Positions 8,502 through 17,900 of a DNA stretch of 64,000 nt are shown here, one piece after another. Source of the stretch: Alteromonadaceae bacterium 2753L.S.0a.02 (GTDB lineage Bacteria; Pseudomonadota; Gammaproteobacteria; Pseudomonadales; Cellvibrionaceae); NCBI GenBank assembly GCA_007827375.1, contig VISH01000002.1, forward strand, positions 4,303,001 to 4,367,000, written 5' to 3'. Position numbers and translations under genes: made by a program. The notes beneath the pieces were generated by a model, which ran no database searches, was not told the origin of the DNA, and saw only the letters and a program-made list of their open reading frames with translations. Within the stretch, counting starts at the first letter, position 1; each line of letters starts with the position of its first letter.

Positions 8502-8891
8502 ATGACTCGCCCAAGGAAGGAACAAGTGTGTCTCAATGATACACCTTACTACCATATCGTATCACGCTGCGTTCGCCGTACGTTTCTCTGCGGTACCGAT
8601 AGCCTTACCGGTAAGAACTACGAGCATCGACGACAGTGGATAGAAGACCGAATCCGTATACTATCCTCGATATTCGGAGTGGATATTTGCGCCTATGGGG
8701 TGATGTCGAACCATATTCACCTAGTTGTTAAACTCTCCCCAGATTCCATTAACACGCTAGATCATAAAGAGATTCTAGAACGCTGGACAAGCCTGTTCAA
8801 AGGCCCGCTGCTGGTTCAAAAATGGCGCAGCGGTGAAACCCTGGATACTGCGCAACGGGATGCCGTTACTGCTTGCATTGACGTTTATCGC
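8502..8891 (+). pseudogene. RAYT (Y1 transposase) copy 1, cut by IS66
   Basis: The first 130 codons match the RAYT copy at 13178 almost base for base, from MTRPRKEQVCLNDTPYYH through the HUH metal-binding motif in SNHIHLVVKL. The match ends at CGTTTATCGC, where the inverted repeat of an IS66 element begins at 8892. The rest of the gene, including the region with the catalytic tyrosine, is absent beyond the element's right end, so this was insertion plus deletion rather than a clean insertion. The product cannot be functional. Confidence 0.88.
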
Positions 8892-8973
8892 GTAAGCGCC
8901 AAACCAACCACACCCTGCAAGCTTGGCGCTAGACGCGATACGCTTAAGCCTCCTTTTACACCTGGAGGCTTTC

Positions 8974-9261
8974 ATGTCCAAACGTGGCACTTACAACTGG
9001 CCGCAACTCTTTACTGAATTCGAACAATCAGGCCTGTCTCAAGTTGAATTTTGCAAGCAGCACAATATTAACCCCAAGTATTTCAGTCTGAAACGCTCCC
9101 GGCGAGAGGCGCAAGATACAAAGGCTTTTACAAAAGTTGTTGTGACTCGAGCACCTGTTTCGCATCAAGGGCTGATTCTGGAGGTGGGCAACTGTAAAAT
9201 TCACTGCCCAGAGACCATGCCTATTCCCTCGTTTGTTTCGCTGGTTCAATCACTGGCATGA
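8974..9261 (+). CDS. tnpA: IS66 accessory protein TnpA
   Basis: A 95-residue protein that helps transposition of IS66 elements. It shows the conserved helix-turn-helix-like beginning WPQLFTEFEQSGLSQVEFCKQHNINPKYFSLKR, shared by TnpA of the family and thought to bind DNA. ATG 8974 is preferred because TGGAGG lies just upstream; the open frame extends to 8923 without a better site. It overlaps tnpB by 4 nt (ATGA), so translation is probably coupled. Confidence 0.88.
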   Translation: MSKRGTYNWPQLFTEFEQSGLSQVEFCKQHNINPKYFSLKRSRREAQDTKAFTKVVVTRAPVSHQGLILEVGNCKIHCPETMPIPSFVSLVQSLA

Positions 9262-9614
9262 TCCAGTGGCCGTTGTCCGTTCCTATTTACTTACACCGTG
9301 ACCCAGTAGACTTCCGTAAGGCCATCAATGGCCTAGCCGTAATAGTCAGCGAAGAAATGGAGCTGGATATATATAGCACTGCTTTGTTCGTATTCTGCAA
9401 TAAATACCGCAGTCAGCTCAAAGTACTCTACTGGGATAGCACCGGCTTTGTCCTTTGGCAGAAACGTTTGGAAAAAGATAAGTTCAAATGGCCCCGGAAA
9501 GATCCGTTTACGACTGTAACCATAAGCTATGAGCAATGGTGCTGGCTATTACGTGGCTTTGACTTTTCCAAGTTTAGGCCGCATAAGCAATTAAAGTTTA
9601 CCGAGGTGGTTTAA
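9258..9614 (+). CDS. tnpB: IS66 accessory protein TnpB
   Basis: The 118-residue protein is the TnpB of IS66 elements. Diagnostic stretches are HRDPVDFRKAINGLAVIV near the start, LFVFCNKYRSQLKVLYWDSTGFVLWQKRLE in the middle and a FDFSKFRPHKQLKF end. TnpB is needed with TnpA for efficient transposition, but its biochemical role is unclear. Length is normal. It overlaps tnpA at its start and ends 21 bp before tnpC. Confidence 0.93.
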   Translation: MIQWPLSVPIYLHRDPVDFRKAINGLAVIVSEEMELDIYSTALFVFCNKYRSQLKVLYWDSTGFVLWQKRLEKDKFKWPRKDPFTTVTISYEQWCWLLRGFDFSKFRPHKQLKFTEVV

Positions 9615-9635
9615 TCATTTTGTATAATAGCTGCT

Positions 9636-11135
9636 ATGAACGATACGGCGGCTTTACAACAAGAAGTAATTTTATTGCGTGAACAGCTTGCCAGCCGCGA
9701 CGAACAGATCACCGTTCTCAACGAAAAAATCAAATACCTGCTTAACAAACGCTTCGCGCCTTCCAGCGAAAAATCATCTCCTGATCAAATGGGCTTGTTT
9801 AACGAAGCCGAAGAGGCATTGGTTGATGAAGCTGAGCACACAGAGCCAGAAACAACTACCGTAAAAAGCCATACTCGTAGCCGAAAGCCTCGTATCAGCA
9901 TCCCTGACAGCCTTCCAAGGGAAGATATCATTCACGATCTTCCCGAATCTGAGAAAGTCTGCCCACATGACGGCTCTGCGCTCAAAAACATTGGCAGCGA
10001 AGATCATGAACAGCTGGAGATTATTCCCGCCAAGATCCAGGTGATACGCCATAAGCGCCTGAAATACGCCTGCCCCTGCTGCGATAACCACATCGTCACC
10101 GCCCGAAAACCAAAGCAAGCGATTGAAAAGAGTATCGCCAGTGCCAGCTTGCTTGCCTACATAGCCACTCAAAAATACGCCGATGCTTTACCGCTCTATC
10201 GTCAACGTGAGATGTTCAAACGTATCGGTATTGAACTGGATCGAACCAACATGGCCAACTGGATGGTGAAGTGCGGTGAATTGGTACAACCGCTGATAAA
10301 CCTGCTGGCCGATCACTTACACAGCCAACCTTGCCTACATGTGGATGAAACCACTCTGCAAGTCTTGGATGAGCCCGGCAAAACGGCTCAGAGTAAAAGC
10401 TATATGTGGGTAATAACGAATACCGGTCATGAACCAGCCTGCGTGTTCCACTATGCCGATACACGCAGCCAGCAAGTACCGCTGAACCTACTTAGCCCCG
10501 AAAACAATGCAATAATGGTCGATGGCTACGAAGGTTATCAAAAAGCCTGTACAGATTATGAAATAACACGCTTAGGGTGTTGGGCGCACGCCAGAAGGAA
10601 ATTTAAGGACGCTCAAGCCCTGCAAAAGAGAGGGAAAACCGGTAAAGCTGACCAAGCTCTAGCCTACATCCAAAAACTCTACTCCATAGAAAAGAAAACT
10701 AAAGACGACCCGCCGGATAAGCGTTACGAAGCAAGGCAAAATCAAGCCAAGCCCATAGTCGAAAAACTCAAAACCTGGGCAGAAAAGAGCTTACAAACCG
10801 TAGCGCCGAAAACCAAAATCGGTGAAGCCTTGGTGTACCTGCATAATCAGTGGGAGCGTTTAACCTGCTATCTGGAAGATGGGAATTACCCTATAGACAA
10901 CAACGCCGCCGAGCGCGCCATACGCCCATTCACCATTGGCCGTAAAAACTGGATGTTTAGCAAAAGCCAGGCTGGCGCCAAGGCGAGTGCCAACTTGTAC
11001 AGCCTTATTGAAACCGCGAAGGCCAATAACCTAAATGCTTACGACTATCTGCAACTAATTTTTAAAGAGCTGCCCAACGTGCGGAGTGCCGAGCAGGTTG
11101 AAGCGTTGCTACCTTGGAATGCTGAATTGCGCTAG
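9636..11135 (+). CDS. tnpC: IS66 transposase TnpC
   Basis: The 499-residue DDE transposase has the IS66 order. An N-terminal leucine-zipper region (about 1-45, LREQLASRDEQITVLNEKI) is followed by a linker, a zinc-finger-like domain (about 105-155, with CPHDGS and CPCC) and a catalytic core. DDE motifs are visible in LHVDETTLQV, IMVDGYEGYQ and the C-terminal NNAAERAIRPF. The C-terminal tail LPWNAELR is typical. Length is normal and the frame intact, so the element may be autonomous. The stop lies 23 bp before the right inverted repeat. Confidence 0.95.
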   Translation: MNDTAALQQEVILLREQLASRDEQITVLNEKIKYLLNKRFAPSSEKSSPDQMGLFNEAEEALVDEAEHTEPETTTVKSHTRSRKPRISIPDSLPREDIIHDLPESEKVCPHDGSALKNIGSEDHEQLEIIPAKIQVIRHKRLKYACPCCDNHIVTARKPKQAIEKSIASASLLAYIATQKYADALPLYRQREMFKRIGIELDRTNMANWMVKCGELVQPLINLLADHLHSQPCLHVDETTLQVLDEPGKTAQSKSYMWVITNTGHEPACVFHYADTRSQQVPLNLLSPENNAIMVDGYEGYQKACTDYEITRLGCWAHARRKFKDAQALQKRGKTGKADQALAYIQKLYSIEKKTKDDPPDKRYEARQNQAKPIVEKLKTWAEKSLQTVAPKTKIGEALVYLHNQWERLTCYLEDGNYPIDNNAAERAIRPFTIGRKNWMFSKSQAGAKASANLYSLIETAKANNLNAYDYLQLIFKELPNVRSAEQVEALLPWNAELR

Positions 11136-11158
11136 GGGGTAGTTCGACTTGCGCTTAC

Positions 11159-11348
11159 AATTCAGCCACCCAGCTTAAGGCACACCTAAATTTGTAATAA
11201 TCAACTGCCCTGAAAATCTCGAATAATCCATAATTCTCAGGTGGCTATTCTCGATTTGAAACAGGTACTTTGCTTTCGAATAAGCCTTTTTCAAGAGTGC
11301 CTGTCCTACTTATTCTCATTTTTCAAGAGTGCCTGTCCTACTTATTCT
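11159..11348. repeat. Spacer with two dispersed repeats beside IS66
   Basis: About 190 bp between the IS66 right end and the RAYT right flank do not match the RAYT gene. They contain two direct copies of TTCAAGAGTGCCTGTCCTAC followed by TTATTCTCA, at 11290-11318 and 11322-11350. The same motif occurs at 6312. No gene is visible. Confidence 0.7.
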
Positions 11349-11532
11349 CAAAAAAACGGCAACCTCGCTCGCACTTGATTTTTCAAAATCGATTCAGGCT
11401 CATCCCAAAGCTTCTCAAAAACACTAAAAACATCTAATACACGGTTATTTTTCAGCGGTATATTTAGATATCAGCTACCGCGCTTAATATTTTTCCTGAT
11501 TTTTTTCAAGGAGTGCCTGTCCATCTTATCGA
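11349..11532. repeat. Right flank of RAYT module 1
   Basis: This stretch repeats 14182-14364 nearly exactly, with a few substitutions and one indel. It ends in AAGGAGTGCCTGTCC and CTTATCGA. It is what remains of the right half of the RAYT module, the centre having been replaced by IS66 and a deletion. The next base begins a duplicated toxin fragment. Confidence 0.85.
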
Positions 11533-11533
11533 A

Positions 11534-11797
11534 CTAGCATCACCACCCATTAGCCCCATTAAAGATTTGCTATCAACATATGAATCACCCATAACTTTTA
11601 TGTAGGCTTCCATATATGGTGCTGGCATAGAAGCCATTTCAGGAAACATATTTTTTAGAATTGCTACACCCTCAGGAGAACTCAACAAATCCGCAGCAAG
11701 AGCCATAGAGTTTTGGATATCAACACCATCCGCCCCAATACTTTTTATAAATTCCATTCGTTCAGAACGAGAAAGTAAGGGAGTATCCTTTTGTGCA
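11534..11797 (-). pseudogene. 264-bp duplicate of the orphan toxin body
   Basis: Positions 11534-11797 repeat 12550-12813 with a constant offset of 1016 bp. The copy carries the frame from KDTPLLSRSERMEFIKS to SLMGLMGGDA and then runs into the RAYT right end, which adds eight foreign residues and a stop. It begins 9 bp after the stop of the immunity gene at 11806. It lacks the C-terminal region of its parent, so it is probably a recombination by-product or homology patch rather than a working toxin. Confidence 0.75.
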
Positions 11798-11805
11798 AAA
11801 GAAAG

Positions 11806-12339
11806 TTAGTGGTTAAGTCCAAGCTGCTGAATAATACTCTTAGAAAGAAAATCATTTCTATCAACAATCTTCAAGTATTTATTATCATCAAACACAACTA
11901 CAATCGGACGAGCATTCGGGATATGATGAGTCCAAGCATGAAAGCCATTCCCCAAAGCTAGTTTATCAATTTTCATTTTAAACCCTCCTTCCTCATCCCT
12001 GCATAGCATACAATCCTCAACCTTCCCAGCATCTATAGATCCATATAAAAACTGTTCTACTTTAAAATCACAATTAAAATATGCCTCTAACCCAGCGGAA
12101 TTGGTCGCAAACGAAATCCCTTCTCGACCTTTCTTCATACGAACTATGAAGCGGTTTGGTAGGTAAATTGTTTTTTCCCAAATACTTAATGGAATCAACT
12201 TTTCTAAATGCTCAGGCCTAATGTTTTTAAGGCGAACATTCTCTTCTTTAAACAAAGTATCAGATTCACAAGCATCAGAAAAAGCCTCACTGGAAAATGC
12301 AATCATCAGCAACGTAATTAATATTGTCATTGTTTTCAT
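11806..12339 (-). CDS. Putative periplasmic immunity protein
   Basis: The 177-residue product begins with a clear signal peptide (MKTMTILITLLMIAFSSEAFS), so it is exported. The mature part has several cysteines (DACES, YFNCDFK, EDCMLC) that could form disulfides. The family is not recognised. It starts 20 bp after the stop of the orphan Rhs toxin module on the same strand, the expected place for the cognate immunity gene. A periplasmic immunity protein would imply a toxin acting in the periplasm. The start is ATG 12339; the frame extends to 12384, but only the shorter form gives a proper signal peptide. Confidence 0.6.
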   Translation of the reverse strand: MKTMTILITLLMIAFSSEAFSDACESDTLFKEENVRLKNIRPEHLEKLIPLSIWEKTIYLPNRFIVRMKKGREGISFATNSAGLEAYFNCDFKVEQFLYGSIDAGKVEDCMLCRDEEGGFKMKIDKLALGNGFHAWTHHIPNARPIVVVFDDNKYLKIVDRNDFLSKSIIQQLGLNH

Positions 12340-12359
12340 AACAACTAACCTATACAAAA

Positions 12360-13034
12360 TTAAAATGGATCTCTGGCAAGCCATTGATCGCCATAGAATT
12401 GCAATATAGTTATATTTTTTGTAGATGCTCCATCACTTAAACCTTTCGCGGCACCTGCCAATCCTGCCGCCCGTTTTAACCAATTGTCTGCTTTAAAAGC
12501 TCGATAGACTTTTAGATTAAGAGCGGCATATTCTTTGATAGCTTCAACTCTAGCATCACCACCCATTAGCCCCATTAAAGATTTGCTATCAACATATGAA
12601 TCACCCATAACTTTTATGTAGGCTTCCATATATGGTGCTGGCATAGAAGCCATTTCAGGAAACATATTTTTTAGAATTGCTACACCCTCAGGAGAACTCA
12701 ACAAATCCGCAGCAAGAGCCATAGAGTTTTGGATATCAACACCATCCGCCCCAATACTTTTTATAAATTCCATTCGTTCAGAACGAGAAAGTAAGGGAGT
12801 ATCCTTTTGTGCAGGCTCACTCAAACCACTATTCAAAATATAACTAAACGCCCCAGTAACAGCCCCATTAACAAACTTACCGCCAGTCATCATAGACGCT
12901 GCGCCACCCACGAGCGCAGACACTATAACCCCTTGGGAGGTTATCGTTCCAGCTTCACCATACCCGCCATTTACAGCCACGGTAGCGCTCATCCCTGCCG
13001 CTGCAAACCCATTACGAAATTCTCCGCCTTGGAT
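12360..13034 (-). CDS. Orphan Rhs C-terminal toxin module
   Basis: The frame opens exactly where the REP-like repeats end (13034). It begins IQGGEFRNGFAAAGMSATV, homologous to LQGGKFGHGFISAGVTKSA in the C-terminal part of the full Rhs protein. A second shared block is MTGGKFVNGAVTGAFSYI versus ITGGKFANGAATAALAHI. After this pre-toxin region the sequence diverges completely (residues after SGLSEPAQ) and ends GDQWLARDPF, as expected for an exchanged toxin tip. No good start codon exists, so it is probably silent until recombined onto an Rhs core. The toxin activity is not recognised. Confidence 0.65.
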   Translation of the reverse strand: MQGGEFRNGFAAAGMSATVAVNGGYGEAGTITSQGVIVSALVGGAASMMTGGKFVNGAVTGAFSYILNSGLSEPAQKDTPLLSRSERMEFIKSIGADGVDIQNSMALAADLLSSPEGVAILKNMFPEMASMPAPYMEAYIKVMGDSYVDSKSLMGLMGGDARVEAIKEYAALNLKVYRAFKADNWLKRAAGLAGAAKGLSDGASTKNITILQFYGDQWLARDPF

Positions 13035-13119
13035 GCCCGTACGGGACAGGCACCCACCATGGCGATGCCCGTACGGGACAGGCACCCACCATTGCCCGTA
13101 CGGGACAGGCACCCACCAT
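13035..13119. repeat. Three tandem REP-like units
   Basis: The 26-bp unit (core GCCCGTACGGG, then ACAGGCACCCACCAT) occurs at 13035-13060, 13067-13092 and 13094-13119. It equals the single unit at 8418. The CCCGTACGGG core can form a short hairpin. The array separates the orphan toxin from the RAYT gene. RAYT proteins are known to associate with such palindromes. Confidence 0.85.
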
Positions 13120-13177
13120 TGACAAAACAAACAATATAATTAAACTGGTTATAAATACAGTAATATTGGACTCATCA

Positions 13178-14149
13178 ATGACTCGCCCAAGGAAGGAACA
13201 AGTGTGTCTCAATGATACACCTTACTACCATATCGTATCACGCTGCGTTCGCCGTACGTTTCTCTGCGGTACCGATAGCCTTACCGGTAAGAACTACGAG
13301 CATCGACGACAGTGGATAGAAGACCGAATCCGTATACTATCCTCGATATTCGGAGTGGATATTTGCGCCTATGGGGTGATGTCGAACCATATTCACCTAG
13401 TTGTTAAACTCTCACCAGATTCCATTAACACGCTAGATCATAAAGAGATTTTAGAACGCTGGACAAGCCTGTTCAAAGGCCCGCTGCTGGTTCAAAAATG
13501 GCGCAGCGGTGAAACCCTGGACACTGCGCAACGGGATGCCGTCACTGCTTGCCTTGACGTTTATCGCAAACGTCTCAACGACTTGGGTTGGTTTATGAAG
13601 TGTTTGAACGAACCCATTGCCAGACAAGCCAACAAGGAAGATGGCTGTACCGGTCATTTTTGGGAATCTCGCTATAAATCTCAAGCTCTGCTTACAGAAG
13701 AAGCGGTGCTTTCTGCGATGGCCTATGTGGATCTTAACCCGGTAAGAGCAGGCATGGCAAAAACACCTGAGAGCTCGCAACACACCAGTATCAAGGAGCG
13801 AATACATCCACAATTCGATCTGAGAAAAGCCCTTCGCGAGCAGCAAAAACTGGACGCTTTAAACGACTTTAATATCGCCCTCAAGCCCCTGCTGACTTTT
13901 GAAGGTTGTGCCAGACACCATCAACAAAACGGTATTCTGTTTGCTTTTGAGGATTACTTATAGTTAGTCGATGTGAGAGGCCGCTGTATTCGAGCCGATA
14001 AAAAACACGCAATACCTCAACACATTCCGCCGATATTACAACGTATTGAGATCGACTACGAAACCTGGCTGCAAAATGTCACTCAATTTGAAAGCATTTA
14101 CCATCAGAGGTTTGGGAAAAAAGCGAGACAACGCTCTCGCGCAGCGTAA
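13178..14149 (+). pseudogene. RAYT (REP-associated Y1 transposase) with in-frame amber
   Basis: The open part (13178-13963, 261 residues) shows the HUH motif in SNHIHLVVKL and the family block GHFWESRYKSQALLTEE followed by YVDLNPVRAGM, which holds the likely catalytic tyrosine. A TAG at 13961-13963 ends the frame. The next 61 codons in the same frame continue as a normal RAYT C-terminus (LVDVRGRCIRADKKHAIP and IDYETWLQN) to TAA at 14147. So the original protein was about 323 residues and this copy has one nonsense mutation. The truncated product keeps the catalytic motifs and could still have activity. Confidence 0.85.
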
Positions 14150-14498
14150 AACCCAACAATTCACTACAAAACTGAACAAGGCAAAAAAACGGCAACCTCG
14201 CTCGCACTTGATTTTTCAAAATCGATTCAGGCTCATCCCAAAGCTTCTCAAAAACACTAAAAACATCTAATACACGGTTATTTTTCAGCGGTATATTTAG
14301 ATATCAACTACCGAGCTTATAGTTTTCCTGATTTTTTTCAAGGAGTGCCTGTCCATCTTATCGATTCAGTAACCGCCCATGACTCGGGGCTTCGGCAGGT
14401 TGCTAGCCTTTTCCGAATAGCGGAATTTCACCGCTTTATTTACTACCGGTTTTGTCCCGGCGCACTGGGTGTCCTATTATATTCTCCTACTTATCTCT
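14150..14498. repeat. Right flank of RAYT module 2 and short spacer
   Basis: Positions 14182-14364 match 11349-11532 and end with AAGGAGTGCCTGTCC, an inverted relative of the left-end GGGACAGGCACCC. This defines a RAYT module of about 1.27 kb (13094-14364). The remaining 134 bp before the immunity gene stop show no gene. Confidence 0.8.
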
Positions 14499-14966
14499 TT
14501 AGCCTTCAAGAGATCTCCATTCAGAGATATAAAACTCAACCATTGCAACTAGTACGGCCGACAGGAACGATTCATCCTCAAATCTATAAGTACACACCCC
14601 ACCGAATGACATCAATAAAACTGAATTAAATGGTTCAAATTCACCAACAGCGATAGCATCGCCCCCAAAAAATAATTCTCTGCGCTCCTCTAACTGATCG
14701 ACCTTAATACTATAGCGCTCCCCCTCGATCTCATACTTAGTGTAATCCGTAAACATACCAAAAAAAAACGGCTTAAATCGACCCAAATTCCTTTTATTTA
14801 TATAAATTCCCTTTCTGTTCGCGCTCAGTATTTTATCGTTCAATCTAATTGTTGCACCCGCCATCTCGGGTATAAAAACAATATCATAGCCGAGGTTGTT
14901 ATCAATTTTTGCCTGCCTCCCAAGGCGGCCAAAACATTTTGCGCAATTAAATGAGAGTTCAATCAT
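14499..14966 (-). CDS. Putative immunity protein of the Rhs toxin
   Basis: A 155-residue protein of no recognised family, with no signal peptide and mixed alpha/beta composition (blocks such as GYDIVFIPEMAGATIRLND and NKRNLGRFKPFFFGMF). Its ATG (14966-14964) shares one base with the TGA of the 2829-residue Rhs gene (TGATG), so translation is tightly coupled. This is the usual arrangement of toxin and immunity genes. An in-frame GTG at 14978 is a less likely start. The absence of a leader suggests protection in the cytoplasm. The role comes from position only. Confidence 0.6.
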   Translation of the reverse strand: MIELSFNCAKCFGRLGRQAKIDNNLGYDIVFIPEMAGATIRLNDKILSANRKGIYINKRNLGRFKPFFFGMFTDYTKYEIEGERYSIKVDQLEERRELFFGGDAIAVGEFEPFNSVLLMSFGGVCTYRFEDESFLSAVLVAMVEFYISEWRSLEG

Positions 14967-17900
14967 CACATGGAGCACGCACTAGTTATGGCGCAATTAT
15001 ACATGGCTTTAAAAGTGTTATCATAAAACACTTTCATTGACTCAATGAGTTTGAATCCATTGGCTCCGGCCTTTAAAGTCTGACTTGTATTAGGGGGAGC
15101 AATCAAATTTATTTTTACCCCAATATCGCCGTGCGAGCTTGCAAACACGAAACCACCTATTTGCTCTACACCACCCCCTAATGCAACCTCGACTTTACCA
15201 TTCATTGAAGCGTCGACCTGCAACGCAATTCCTCTTGCTTTCAATTGCTGTCTAATTTTGGGTGGTAAGTATTCTATCTTCACTTTTCCATCAGTTGTAA
15301 CTCCTGTGGAAACTCCGCTAATAAAAATATTTTTACCCTCTTTTAGATACACCTCATACTTAAGATACGCGACATCTTCTGGGTAGGCGCCCATTATCTC
15401 ATACTCAAATCCTTCCCGTACTTGGCCGAATCCCTCCGCATTAAAAATATGCGCCAAAGCCGCAGTAGCCGCCCCATTAGCAAACTTACCCCCCGTAATA
15501 TCAGACACCGTTCCACCAATAACAGCAGCGATAGTAGTGCGACCAACAACACCGCCATATCCCACTGTAAACATACTTCCCATCGCGGATTTTGTGACCC
15601 CAGCACTGATAAACCCATGCCCAAACTTTCCTCCTTGAAGCTCAGCTGCTATACCCCCAATAACCGCATGCGCAGCAATTTGTAATGCAACCTGGTGCGG
15701 CAGTAAATAATTTCCCGCAAAACTAACTGCCCCAGGGTGAATTAAATTAGGCTGATTAGGTACATTAATTTGATTACGAGAACTTGCGCTTTCGGCCATA
15801 CCGCCCACTTTACTAAAGGCCCAAGCAGAGGCTCCAGAAATAGCTCCATTCTGCACGGATTTCGATAAATCGCCAGTAGCCCCGTAAGTAGACCCAAAGC
15901 CCAGCCCAGCGGCACAGGAAGGAGTATTAGTACCAAAACTTGAAACGCAACCAATCACCGATCCGACCACACCTATTATTGGCGTGTTAGTTGCAGTAGC
16001 AGCTTTCTGCGATATGTAACCTACGACCGCACCCCAGGCCAGCTCAAACCAAAAATAACCCTCAGGATCCGTCGCATTCAACGGATTGTTGCGCACATAG
16101 CTGTAACGATTGAGCGATTGTGTATCTGTCGGAGCCTGCACAAAAGGGTCAGCCTGGAGAAAACGTCCCCATCGCGGGTCATAGATGCGACCATTCATGT
16201 GCACCACGAAAAGCGTATCGACCATTTCGTGTCCAGTAAACCCTCTTTTGGTGACACTGTTATCAAAATTAATCAGTTCGCTATTAGTCAACGCAGAGAA
16301 GTCTTTTGCATCGCGCCTTAAACCCCATTCATTGAAGCCAAAAAGTTGGGGGGTTCCACTATCACTTGTTGCAACAGAGCCATTGGCGGTAAACATGATG
16401 TTGGCAGAGCCCAAATGGTCAGAAACAAGGTAGCGTTTTTGAATCGGGCTTGTTTCATTATTATTGCTATCCGTCGTATAAGTGTAGTGCGCCCCACCTT
16501 CTAAACGTCGTCGCCACTTGATGGTTCCACCTTTCACAATTTTTTCGAGGTTGCCTAGATACCAAGTATGTTCAGTGCCAGCATCGGAAATATCCACTCT
16601 GTGAAAACGTTTACGATCTGCGCCGTATTCGAATTGCACCGTGTGGGAGGAATTGCGAATTTCTACTGGTTTATTGAAGGTTGAGTAACTAAAAGTCCTG
16701 CTACCGTCATTCAATAAATTACCGTTATTGTCGTAAGAAAATATCGTGTTTCCACCTGTGGAGTACCCAAACGATGTCACTGCGTGCGGGCCAGCCTTGT
16801 GGCCAGCATTAACCTCTCCATAGTTGTAGAGGGTGCCATTTTTGCGAACAATATTACCGAATTGATTAATAGCGATGTCGTATTCTGCAGAATTGTTCGG
16901 GCATACAGCGTTAGTAGTATTTTTGTACGTTTTGACAAGACGGTTCATCGAGTCATAACAAAAATCTTCTACCATCTTGTTCGCTGAGCTCAACCCTAAT
17001 GCATTACTCATGGTTTCACGATGCTTAAGATTTCCAACTAGATCCCACTCATAATATAAACTCTGAGTAGACATGCCGGCTATCGCCAACTTCTCCTTAA
17101 GCAAACCCGTTTCATCATAATAATCGCTGCCTATAGTGATCATTCCACCAATCGATGCTTTCCTAAGCTGGCCGCGAGCAGAGTAACCAATAGGCTCGTA
17201 AACTTCTGCGCCGTCTTCTAAGTTCGTGATCTTTTCTAAAAACCCGTTATCCGTGTAGTGGTTTTCTATACCCACTTCAACGGCTTCACCGTCACGCTTC
17301 AATACGCCACTCAACACATCATGCTGCTTGTGAATCCGCCCCTTTTCATAGTCATACTCTAAATAAGTTTCATAGATGTTGTTATCAGGCAATACGACTG
17401 TTGTCGACAATGGCTGGCCGAAGTAATCGTACCCAAAACGCTTGATGTAGCTGCCTCCGTCACTAGTGTAGGTGATCGCCGTTGTTTGCATAATCGCATT
17501 TCCAACGTGTTGTTGGAGGTCGTCTTCACTGTCGTAGTACCAAGAAGTATGACCTTCCACCGTATCGGTAGCCGTATAATCAGTGCGAGATTTTTTACGC
17601 CCCCGGAGGTCATAGCTGATATGTATTGCTTGGCCATTAGCATCAGTTTGTCGAATTAACTCACCAAACGCATTGTATTCGTAGCTCCAATAACCCTTAT
17701 CTGGATCCCACATTGCGGTTTTTCGACCCAGCGAATCATAACAGAGCACGGTTTGGTAATTCGAAGTGGGCTGTTGGCACAAACCAGAGACTTCACCATA
17801 GCTATAGTGAGTCGCAGTTTGTTGATTGGCTGTGGTGGTTCGTAGCTCACCTTTAGTAGTGTAGGAATAATCAATGGTACCGCCATCTTCAGCTTCGACA

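Larger units (their letters stand above)
8892..11158 (+). mobile_element. IS66-family insertion sequence, complete
   Basis: The element has the usual tnpA-tnpB-tnpC order. Its ends are inverted repeats starting GTAAGCGC: left end at 8892, right end the complement GCGCTTAC at 11151-11158. All three reading frames are open. The 8 bp outside each end (TTTATCGC and AATTCAGC) differ, so the expected target duplication is missing. Together with the absent 3' part of the split RAYT gene this points to a later deletion or recombination at one end. Confidence 0.9.

Noticed and set aside
8892..11158. IS66 as carrier of the toxin cassettes (composite transposon)
   Set aside because: Only one copy is present in the window and its ends lie inside a RAYT module, not around a cassette.
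13035..13119. Three direct repeats that could be taken for a short CRISPR array
   Set aside because: Spacers are 6 bp and 1 bp, the units are REP-like with a palindromic core, and the same unit marks the other RAYT copy; no cas gene is present.
14046..14270. A 74-codon open frame after the RAYT gene
   Set aside because: The same DNA encodes the conserved RAYT C-terminus in the frame that follows the amber codon, so this frame is a shadow.
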